Below, piece by piece: positions 35,651 to 45,813 of a stretch of 64,000 nt of DNA. The notes under the pieces were generated by a model that did no database searches, was not told the origin of the DNA, and saw only the letters and a list, made by a program, of their open reading frames with translations. Source of the DNA: Capronia americana (taxonomy: Eukaryota > Ascomycota > Eurotiomycetes > Chaetothyriales > Herpotrichiellaceae); contig JADWQD010000010.1 in NCBI GenBank assembly GCA_016110215.1, positions 806,001 through 870,000 on the forward strand, written 5' to 3'. The first letter of the stretch is position 1, and the number at the start of each line of letters is the position of its first letter. The translations under genes and the position numbers were made by a program.

Positions 35651-36334
35651 CTATACTTGTTGATACCCCTTCCTCGCATACACAAACAAATGGTTCTCCT
35701 CCCACACATCCTCTTCCTTGCAAATCCCCGCCTCCGCCGCCTTCGGCCGATACTGACTCGTCTCCACGCTGAGGATCTCGAACCCGACGTCCCTCATCCT
35801 GTCGAGCACCTCGGCCTCGCTCAACCCACTCGCCACGATCGGCCGACCCATCCACGCGATCTCCAAACCCTCCCCCGCAATCGGCACCGTGGCGAACACG
35901 AAGAACCCCCCCGGCGTTAACCAGTCGTACACCCTCCCGATGCACGTCCTGATATCCTCGCGGCTCACGCTGGCAATCAAGCTGAAGTACACGGTGATGG
36001 CGTCGTAGCGGGCGCCCGCCGGCTCGAAGTCCCGCACATCGACCTTGACGAACGACGCGGCCGGCACGTTGCGCGTCGCCGCCGCGACCATCACGGCCGA
36101 GACGTCGATGCCCGTGACGGAATGGCCCGCCGCGGCGAGCGTCGAGCACACGGGCCGTCCGGTGCCGCACCCTATGTCGAGGATGGAGCATTTCCGGCCG
36201 GCGGGAAGGTACGCGAGCAGCCACCCCAGCGAGGCTTGTTGTGGCATGCAGTCTGCGAAGGCGGATTCGTAGGCCGGGCCGACCGAGTCGAAGAGGGATT
36301 CGGCATTGAGGGGCTGAACCGGTGGCGTGGACAT
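35651..36334 (-). CDS. class I SAM-dependent methyltransferase
   Basis: Small methyltransferase of unknown substrate; 227 residues, one exon. The start at 36334 (MSTPPVQPLNAESL) is chosen because an in-frame ATG at 36448 would add a low-complexity 38-residue leader. Motif I is ILDIGCGTGRP (about residues 50-60), the acidic end of strand 2 is TGIDVS, motif II is VDVRDFEPAGARYDAI, and motif III is WLTPGGFFVFATV. A Rossmann methyltransferase fold is clear. GC content and codon bias are higher than in most of the window. The 146-bp gap to the Vps62-like stop makes the two genes convergent. Confidence 0.85.
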   Translation of the reverse strand: MSTPPVQPLNAESLFDSVGPAYESAFADCMPQQASLGWLLAYLPAGRKCSILDIGCGTGRPVCSTLAAAGHSVTGIDVSAVMVAAATRNVPAASFVKVDVRDFEPAGARYDAITVYFSLIASVSREDIRTCIGRVYDWLTPGGFFVFATVPIAGEGLEIAWMGRPIVASGLSEAEVLDRMRDVGFEILSVETSQYRPKAAEAGICKEEDVWEENHLFVYARKGYQQV

Positions 36335-37044
36335 TGCGATCCGAGGGACGGAGGGATGGGACCCGCGCGGACGGTGGTCTGTCTGCCGTGTAATTATTCT
36401 GTCGTTTGTCAATAACGAGGAATCGGTGGATATACGCCCTTGGAGCAAGGAATTAGTTATGTACGGAATGCACTACCACGACCGTGGATACCATAACGTA
36501 CTTTAATCACTTATCTCGATCAGGTCGGGCGGACAACAACTGCCGAGACGGGACGGGCAGGTTGATAAGCCTCATCGGGACCACCTACTTAATTAACTAG
36601 CTGCATATGCAGATGGATTTGCACGCTCTACAGGAAATACTCGACTGAGGACGAGTACAGTTTTGATGTTTGTAAAGTCGTTGATGGAAATCCGTGTCCG
36701 GGTTACATACACTATGAACCCCTAATCCCCAACCCAGCCCACCCTGGCTTCCTATCCCACCTCGATCGCTTGAATGCACCATCATGCTTTCACTCGATCT
36801 TCCCTGAATCCTGTCCTCTAATTATCGCGCCAGGCACTCCGTTTTCGATTCCAGCGTCGGTTCTTCACCGGCTCGTTCGAAACCTGCCTCGCCTCCTCCG
36901 TTTTGCGCCATGAAATAGTCGACGAGGATGTAGGCTCCGCATTCCGAGGTGGAAGGTTGCATGGAAGCTCTGCAATGATCGGCCCGCACCGACCCCAAGA
37001 TCGAAAGCTAGAAAAGGCTGCTGATATACATATGGGTGCCTTAT
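36335..37044. other. intergenic spacer
   Basis: 710 bp between the methyltransferase start codon and the NLR-like gene stop codon, both on the minus strand. Nothing further was recognised. Confidence 0.4.
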
Positions 37045-40000
37045 TTAGACTCTGGGGCGGTCTGGCATGTCTAGTTTGTTCTTTTTCCGAACCTCATACA
37101 GAACGTGATGCGAGTCGCGGAGTTCTTGGGTCCACCAAAGAGTGATGCGTGGCGCATCACGGGGCAGGGTCGACCGCGAGCCGTCGCCTTTACCCCGTGC
37201 CATTCTCTTATTGAATTCAGCGTGTGTTCTGTCCCATTTCCGCATTATCTCGGAGAATCTGCTGAGCGGTCGCTCCTTGGACATGTCCAGCACGGAGGCG
37301 TGGGAGGTTGGAGAAAGAGTTGAATAGCATCGCTGAGGTGCGACGCCAACACGTCGTAGGTTTGACATTGCTTCCTCGGCAAGGACGGAAACCTTGGCCT
37401 TTGTCCGTTGCGGTATCGCTGGGTTGCTCAGGAAGGAAGTCGTGAGGTCCTGAATCCAGGCTGATATCGATCGTTCTCGCATGATCGCGACCATGGCCTT
37501 GTTTGCTTGAATCTCTTCCACTTTGCCCAACGGCCCTTCGATGATAAGGTGTGGATCCGCGCCAGCATCAAGGAACAGAACCATGAGCTCGAAGTAGAGC
37601 TCCAGAATGGTCCAGTCTTCCTGTTTGTTCCTCGCGATCAAAGGTTTGCATTCTACGACGTCCACTAATAGCCCACCCCATGCGCGGTACAGCGACTCCG
37701 GGGTGGTTAGGCTGGCGCGTTGAACGAGGATTTTAGCAATTTTTAGCACTTCATGGTGCGACTCCTCCGTTTGGCATGCGCCTAGGTGCCGCCTGCTCGT
37801 GATCTCTCTCAGACAGTCTGGATATGCTTGATCGACCCAACCGAGAGGCTTCCGTATGAGAAACTTGCTGGCGCTACAGGCAAGTCCAAACCACAGAGCA
37901 ATTGGAAGGCCAACCCCATCACCTGACGATGAGATCAAGGTGCTACTGGACATTGGCATCGACAAGTGCGCATATAGATCAGACCACCCCTGAGAGGCCC
38001 AGAATCGCACCAGCTCATCCAAATACGGCATTACGTCGTTGCCAGCAAGGTCTGCGTTTTGAGCCTGCAGAAGAAATTGCCTAAGGATTGAAGGCTTGAA
38101 AGTCTCAATTTCGGGGAGGCTTTGTCTGTATCCTTTGACTAGCTGCAAAGTGGAGCTGAGCAAGGCCACGGACGGGTCGAAGCTCGATTTCGAGGTCAAG
38201 CCAGTGAGGTAAGTCGTCACTTTTTCTTGCTGTAGATAATCGGCAACGCTTCTGTGCATGAATTGGACGATGGACGCGTGTATCATGGGCGTATCGGAGA
38301 TACTGCGCTGGGAAATTTCGAGAAGTCCCATACAACGACTGGGAATACGGGCCTCGAGGGCTTGTTTTCTGGACCACAAAGAATCATAATCCGAAGGTTT
38401 CCAATCTGGACGCAAGACGTTTGTGGGGTCTTCATCTGCTGCAAAGGACATTTGGAGTGAGGTGAGCTCTACACGAGTTTTCAGGCCGTGAAGAACTACC
38501 TGGAGATATTCAGATGCCTTCGGGCGGTAGAGCGGTTGTATCTGCTCCACCATATGCCGGAAGAGATCTTCGAGTTCAATCGGAAGGAAGTCCAATCGCT
38601 TTTCCAGATCAGCCATTGTGTCGCCATTGTCAAGGCCGTGTATCAGGTTCTTCGTAGCCAAATAGACCCACAAGAACACTCCTGCCGAGCGATCGAGTAT
38701 TCGAGATGTCAGTATATCGACTCTGGTGTTCTCAGGTTCGAGCGTGTGCCACCTATTTGAGTCCTTCCCGAACGCAGCCTTGATATAAAGCTGCATATCG
38801 GTGTGTGTGAGTTCTTGTATTTTGAGCGTCGGACACCCTTGGAAGACTTGGATGAAAGCAGGTTGAGGGCGGCTGGACACCACCATCTTTACATGAGGTC
38901 CACAGGCAGTCCTTAGGAGTTCAGCCATGTCGTAAGCATCACCGTCGTATTCATCAAGTCCATCGATGAAGAAACAGAACTTGTACCTTCCGGAAAGGCC
39001 GTGGACGATATGGCGAAAAGCAGACATGTACTCTTGGTCGGTTAACTGATCCACTTTCTGCATACCGTGTTCTTGAGATACCGCCAGTTCGTTGAAGAAC
39101 TGGGGGAAGACCAGATCAATGAGCTCTTTCCGTTCATTGAGCACGGAGTAGAGCAGAGATCTAAGCATTCCGGTCTTATTCTTTTGTATCTTCGTTCCAG
39201 GAAGCCAGAAAAAGAAGCTTGCGCACAGAAGTTCTGCCGGGCGTGCCCACTGTTTAAGCAATTCCTGGGTTTGTCTTTGTTCCGTGATATACTTCATGAG
39301 TGTGGACTTCCCAGATCCAGGCTTGCCTTGGATCCAGAAAACCCCGGAGCCACCGCCCAACCAGTCAGAGAAGCCAGGCCATCTGTCGTTGCCTGAGGAA
39401 GATTTGTCAAAGATCCATCTGAATGTTCCCGGGTGATGTTCTTTTACACAATTCTGGCGTTCAAACATCTTCCTAAAAGAAATCGATTGCAGGATCTGGC
39501 TCCTGACCTTCTCCGATAGATCTCTGTCCGAGATTCCTAGAGCGGCCGGAGGGCGTCCCTTATGGAAAGGTTCCATACTCCGTTTTGCCGTTGTGCGTGT
39601 ACTGTAGTCGCCCGTTGCTTTAATCGACCCTTTCTTCCCAGCTTGTTCTGAGAAATTGGTGCTCGATAGAATCGTCCCTGTTTCACTTCCAAGCTGTGAA
39701 GAATATACATCGAGATTCTGGCTGTGGGCCTTGCTTATGGGTATATGTAAGTCTGTGGGGAAGTCTACGAGGCTGTGGCTCGCGACTTCAGCCCCTGAAT
39801 TGGAAGGCCGTCTCATATTGTGAATTTCATAGAAATTGGCAGCTCCCCCGGAGCGTGAATGGAAGGAGTGTTGATCACCCGTTGTAGCAATCTTGATCTT
39901 CCACAAAATTTCGTCAAGCTCGAAGGAGAGAGCAGAGCTGCTAGGTCGATGAGATGGATCCAGGCTTAAAAGCTCTTTTATGAGGTGGGCAATTCGGGTA

Positions 40001-43000
40001 GTGACAGCATTGCCGGCCCAATTCAGTTCCAGGTGAGCCAATTGCTCGACTACAGCAGGCTTGAGGAGGACGGTACCACGTTTATCGATGTACCAGAACG
40101 ATGTCGTTTCATGCCCTCTTGCATTCGGTATATTTTGCAGCCTCTGAAGCGCGAAGCTGTCGGGATCGGAGTCAGGGCGCCCTGTCACCCACATCATGGC
40201 CTCAAGAAGTACGCATCCAAACGACCATAAGTCGTATGGCCGAGATGCTCGCCCCTGTTCATAAACCTCCGGTGCTCCATAGGCTGCCGACAGCTTCCCA
40301 CTATTTTCGGTGAAGTAGCTCTCGGAACTGAATCCAGATCCGGGGATGGAAGGGCCAAAACGGGCCGAACCAAAGTCGCTGATTTTGAACAGAGGATGGC
40401 CAGATGAGGGACGATCAAACACAAGTATGTTGTCCGGTTTGAGGTCGTGATGATATCCAGAACGTCTCAGTTGAGGTACCATTGAGCTGCGACTTTGCTT
40501 TTCGGATGGAATTAGAGGGTCGGTATCTATTGCATGGATGTAGCTCAACGCATTGGCAAGGCCTCCCATCTGTCTCACGAGCCAGGATAAACTCTCAAGA
40601 CTGCCTCTTGGGCTCGGTGAGCTCTTCAAAAACTGCTTGAAATTGCCACTAGCAAGGGGCATGAGCTGGTAAAATGTCTCGTTTTGAGTCCAAGCAGCCA
40701 GAAGAGGTGTGATATGGTCATGACGATGCTTGGAAAGACGTTTTAGAGCGCGTATCTCATTGTCGAACGCGGTCTCGGTTCTGTGCCCTTGCTGAAAATA
40801 GACCTTCAATGCGAGACTTCTGACATCTTTCTCGTGTCCTGTGTCGAGATCGACCTTGAAAACGCGGCCGAAGCTGCCCTCGCCAAGGCAATCCTTAGAC
40901 TTGTCAAATGAAATGGGTACAACGATGTCAGGGTCGAGGTACTGGTGCTCAAACTCGTGTCGGATGGAAAAATCATGCACAAAGAAGCCGCCCTGGATTG
41001 TTGTCATGATCTCCCACTTAACACGGTAGCGCTCTGAAGGGCAATGGTCGGCGAGAAGAGGCAGGCTGAAATCGTCCAGCCCATTCCTGATCATAGCATG
41101 CAAGCAAGCTAGCTCCAAGTCGACATAGATGCACAAAGCCAGAAGCCGGGTTGCGAATCTCGCCACTTTTTTTGCAAAAGCCTGTTTCGTGTCTCGAGGG
41201 TGGGCGCCTGGAATATCAGACTGTAGCAACAGCCCGTTCAAGGATTCGTCTTCGTTGATCAGGGTTGCGACGGTTTCCTCTTGTAATATCTCCTCCAGAT
41301 ATCGAGATGGAATATACCTTCTCCCTGTGAAATTGGTTCTCATGTGCCTATGGATATCGACTCGAATTTTACTGGTGTGGGAGTTCCAGGTGAGAGGAGT
41401 CTCAAAGTCAGTAGGCTCGCTCTTGGCTGTGACCGAAAGACGCCGTACTTCGACGTCACACAGGTCTGTTGAAGACGTTCCCCGGCGCATCCTACCGCCG
41501 GGCTCGGAAGTGGCGATTGAGACGCTCGTTTTGGCTTCCGAGTCGTGAACCAGGTCCGATGAGCTGGGAAGTCCACAGTCTCTACTTCGCCAACCCTCTA
41601 CATTCCTCAACATGTCGACTTGAGCGGGGCTAGGAATGTTCACCCTGCTCGTTTTCAGGAATTTTTTCATGTCATCGAATGCATCCTGCATTGGAATCAT
41701 GTATGCCCATGGCAGGTCATCCCTGGCAGCCATAACGAAACCGCACACTTGCTTTCTGTGTATGACCCAGGTCCCGGAAGAACCCGGTGCTTGTGAATAT
41801 CAGATCGTGCCATGCTCGAAGCAACGGAAAATCAGACTTACGCAATGGTTTGTCCAAGGTTATCAGCTGGACCTCATATAGAGAGTCCTCTATATGCAAG
41901 GTTGAGTAGGTTGAGCTGAGAAAGCCAAGCAGAGGCTCGTTAGCTGTTGCAATAGTCACGGGGCTGTGACCACCAATCACTCCAACAGGCATTTCACGTA
42001 GATATTCTTGCTGGAACAAATTAGGCTTCAACACCTTGTCAAGGAGGGAATCCGGGGCATCAGAAAGATCCACTAGAAGCCAATCAAGGTCGTTGATGGG
42101 ATGGTCCGGGATCGCAGCCTCATGATCGAGCAGTGGCGGATACATGACGCTAACCGGCCAATTCTCCATTTCCATCTCAGATGAACACTGGAGCAGCCTG
42201 GCTGGATAATTCGGGAGCGAGACAGCCATGGTCGCACGGGAAGTTGGGTGATGAGGGGAGGTGGAATCAACATCGCCAGATGAATGAGAGGATGAGGTTT
42301 GACTGCAGGTACTGCTGCTCCTACCCGCAAAACCCCTGTCCCCCAGCGAAGACATATTGGACTCTATCGGAGTCTCGTAAAGGGCATGCCTGGTTGCTAA
42401 GAGGTAAGGGACTTCGTCCACTGATATCAACCCCCCGATTTTGGACGTTCTGCCATTGGCAAACACCAAGTCGAGCCCACAGGAAGTGGCGACTTGGGCT
42501 GGCACACCCAAAAGCGAACCCGTCGTCCCATGCAGAGCTCTTCTGTGGTGGTCTATCGGCCTCGACGTCCTGCGTGGGGCCTTGTCGAGCACATAGTGGC
42601 TTACCCCGTGAAGGTGCAGGCGTTCCTTCAGCCATGAATCTTGGCTCAAATATTTTCTCACACGTGTTTTGGTGTCGCTGTCATCACACCACACAAGGAT
42701 AGACGGCAAAAGCCATTCGTGACGAGTACCAGCCAGAGAAAACTCCAGCATCCAGGTATTCCTGCGGCATTTCCTGACCAATTCTGCTGTCATTCTAGGT
42801 TTAAACTCATTTGTGTATATTTTTTGAAGTGCCTCATCGACATGTGGCTGCAGAAGAAGACCTTGTAACTGGATGATACGCGCTGAGGGCGCAGGGGGGA
42901 GAGGACTGGACGTGGAAGTCAAGGCCGTATCCTTTGTTCCCGCAGATGAAGGTTCAGAGTTTGACCAGGTCGTCGCAGAGGATGCACCTGCGGCCGAAGC

Positions 43001-43357
43001 AGAACTCGAGGCTGCCGCCTCTGCTGTCAGGGATTCCGTGTCCATAGATGCGGCTGTGTGGGGTCCCATTGCTCCAGCCACAGCCGGAGATATCTCTGGT
43101 TCAACAGTACCTGAATTGTGTGCGTCGACCGGTGTCGTTGAGGTGGGTGATGACGTTGTGGGAGTCGCTCGACTTGATGAAGACTGTATGCCATGAGGGA
43201 CAGTCGGGTTGACATTCTGGGACTCCAGATCACGCATTAGACTCGCCCTGCGTTGCCATCTGGATGCAAAGCCTTGTTGCATCCGGTGAAGTGATTGTCT
43301 AAGTCTCGACGAGGTGTCCAATCCAGCCAAAGGATACTCCTCTGGATTGCCTGCCAT
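37045..43357 (-). CDS. NLR-like protein: trypsin-like protease, protein kinase and NACHT NTPase
   Basis: Exons 43357-41842 and 41789-37045 join through a 52-bp phase-1 intron (donor gtaagt, acceptor cacaag), giving 2086 residues. The splice restores LDKPLPPGSSGTWVIH, the serine-protease nucleophile motif, so the two ORFs are one gene. Residues ~1-160 are Ser/Thr/Ala-rich. About 280-550 is a trypsin-like domain: His324 in LLATRHAL, Asp425 or Asp430 in DLDWLLVDL, Ser510 in GSSG. About 800-1140 is a kinase: GEGSFG (809-814), Lys in ALKVYF (834), HHD (952-954), DFG (977-979), APE (1011-1013). About 1300-1500 is a NACHT-type NTPase: GKPGSGKS (1327-1334), Walker B FFIDGLDEYD, VSSRP. The C-terminal ~550 residues are helical with one ankyrin-like remnant (FLDAGADPHL). 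Such STAND proteins commonly act in fungal incompatibility or innate immunity; that role here is inferred. Confidence 0.9.
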
Positions 43358-43780
43358 TGCCCTTGGTGCTTAAGTCAAAGCATCTGCCTCGAGACGAGGA
43401 ACAATCAAGATCGAATTGGTACAAAGCTGGCGGTGTAACAGACGAGCGATGTTGGCTGCCTGCAAGGTCAGCCCAAGGCTTGTCAACCTTGCGATTGGGT
43501 CAAAGAAAGCATAGCCACCGCAAGCCTTGGTCTGGGAAGCGGCGTGAACAAGGAACAGCACACAACCCAATTGGTTTGGCCGACTGACGTGCAAGAGGTA
43601 GTATGTTGACGCTAATGCAAAGCCATTGGTGCTCATCACATGGACGACCGATATTGACTTGGCAAGACCTCAGACCACAGCCTCAACTTCAGCCTGATGA
43701 CTGTGTTGACAACGTTTCATGCCCCAGTATTGATAGCTCTCCTTCTATCGTCTCTCGGGACTTTTTGAGATAGAGCAGGC
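43358..43780. promoter_or_regulatory. divergent promoter region of NLR-like and membrane-protein genes
   Basis: 423 bp separate the two divergent start codons, so both genes may share control elements. No TATA box or known binding site stands out. Confidence 0.5.
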
Positions 43781-44933
43781 ATGGCAAATGTCAAAGACAA
43801 GCTGACCAAACCGCCGGGGGATGAGACAAAGTGTAGGATTGGCAGGGCATTCTTTGGGCCCAGTTTCGACAAGAATGGCGGACTTCAGGCCTTTGAGGAT
43901 TATTTCCGCTATTACGAAGAAGAAATTGACTTGATGCAGCGGGGAGTTACGCCAGAAACAGACCAACTCACCGGCATTGCAGCCAAAACGCACGATGACT
44001 TGATCACCATTGCAAGCGTCCTCCGTGAGAGCGAACTTTGTAAGAAGTGCCAAGTGCGAGAGAAGTTGCGCAAACATAACGAGCTTGGCCAAGGAGAAAA
44101 CTGGAGCTTTGATCGATCTATTGATATTACCATGAGGTTGTGGCTCCAAATCAACATTCGAGAAGACGATTCAGGTCTGGGGGGACCAATGGTTCAATGG
44201 AATGAGACAACGACGTTGCGGGACTTTATGGCGTCCCTTTTTCCTGTTGCAGACTGGGAATTAGGAGCCAAAGAGCGCCGGCTAGACCCATATTTCACCG
44301 GAGCAAATATGGTGGGCATCTGCGGACTCACAATAGCCTGGACAAACAGTCTTGAAGACCACCTCCGTCTCGACCGTCGGCAAAAGGTGTTGTGGATCTT
44401 CCCGCACAAGCGCACTCTGCAAGCATTCCTTTCTCAAGCTCAAAAATGCCATCGGTAATTGATATTGGTTGATCACATTGGGCTTTGAACTAACCTTACC
44501 TAGGGCACCATTACCCACCGCGGTCCTCAAGGAGACTATCCAGACATTGGATCTCCTTTTTCCATTCTGGGACGAGCGAACAAAAGCATTTCTGAAAAGC
44601 CAGGGTCAGACATTTCATGATATAATCGGCCCTATCGAGCATGGTCGAACCCTAAACTTTCTTGATTTCGCCCATTGGAAGGACAGGTTGTTTGAAGTGT
44701 ATGAGGAGGTCTATCAGTCTCCTCCAGTTAGCTGGGCTCAACTGAGAAAAGACAGACGGAACCCACAGCAGTTCTATACCTTCTGGATCGCTCTGCTCAT
44801 CTTGGGGCTGACGTTGATCTCGACGATCACTGGCATTGTGTCCATGATTACAAGCCTTGTCCAGACGAATCTCGCCATTAAAGCATTCCAGGATCAAGCG
44901 CACTCAACGATTTCCGGTACGGAGCAGAAGTAA
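43781..44933 (+). CDS. unrecognised protein with one C-terminal membrane segment
   Basis: Function unknown; 367 residues. Exons are 43781-44454 and 44504-44933. The 49-bp phase-2 intron has donor gtaatt, branch ctaac and acceptor ctag. The soluble part has features such as CRIGRAFFGPSFDKNGG, FEDYFRYYEEEIDL, DQLTGIAAKTHDDL and a CKKC pair near residue 88. A second block (LFPFWDERTKAFL) follows the intron. Residues 318-343 form one hydrophobic segment (FWIALLILGLTL and on), after the basic RKDRRN, so a tail-anchored or single-pass protein with an N-terminal cytosolic domain is likely. It is divergent from the protease-kinase-NACHT gene, suggesting functional linkage. The composition feels like a fungal family protein, but I cannot name it. 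Confidence 0.8.
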
Positions 44934-45813
44934 AGGGTATTATGGAGCGTACAGGCTTGCACTGAACAGCAGGGTTCGAGCAAATCGCAAATGGAGTTGG
45001 TTTAAGTGGGATCCGCGCTTCAGACAAGGTTTCGTTTCGCGGGGTGTTAGCGTTGGCCGTGAACTTTCGTGTTGGAAAATATCAACAGACTGACCAGGTA
45101 ACTTGGCGGTACGACACTTGTCCGCCATTTAGCGAGGTGGGAGGGTCATATGTCTCGTTCGCCCAAAATTCTTGCTGTCTATGTGACTTGATTCGGAGGA
45201 TATAATGGATCCAAAGGGATCGGGGACGACCCTTAATTAGCCACGAAGGCCATTAATGTGCATTCCAAGCGTGTCCTAAACGCGTATACGCCCGGTGACG
45301 CCTTAACGGCGTCATTACAGTCCTCGGGGAACCTTCCCAATCAAAGCCAGATAGCGGCCAGTATTCATCGACAGAATGGCGGGCAGACACAGATGCAAAC
45401 GGACCGCGGCACGAGTGGGGTGAACTCCCAACGCGACATTTCCATTGAGTCCGTCTTTGGTGAGTGTCTGGGACGGCCGTACTCGGTACAGGGTTGGAAA
45501 GAGCAGATAGAGCGGTGTCCCAAGAGCGCCAGCTTCGAAGTTCACCAATTGGCTAGCTAGCAATCAGCAGCGATAGTCTACCAAGCCACCGCTCTGCCGA
45601 GAACATGAGCGCCAGCCTCACCCCCGCGGTAGTGAAAGCCCACGAGGCTGGCCCTCACGGAGTCAAGACGCAAGGCTGAGATCTGGACGCCGGAATTTGA
45701 CCAATCAGGCAGCCGCACCGCTCAGTAAAAGCTTGGCGTTGTACGACTCGATTTACATTTTTCTGAGCGCCTTTTCTCGTCCTTCTCGCCGTTTCAATAA
45801 GCTATTCCATTCA
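44934..45813. other. intergenic spacer upstream of ELP2
   Basis: 880 bp with no recognised gene. It should hold the ELP2 promoter at its right end. An in-frame ATG at 45697 lies within the probable ELP2 leader. Confidence 0.4.

Noticed and set aside
37045..41748. Treating the kinase-NACHT ORF as a complete gene with its own start
   Set aside because: The putative start codon is GTG inside a protease-like C-terminal strand, and the upstream intron joins it in phase to the protease-like exon.
45540..45620. Possible tRNA-like stretch on the minus strand
   Set aside because: No consistent cloverleaf or T-loop (GTTCRANYC) could be formed.
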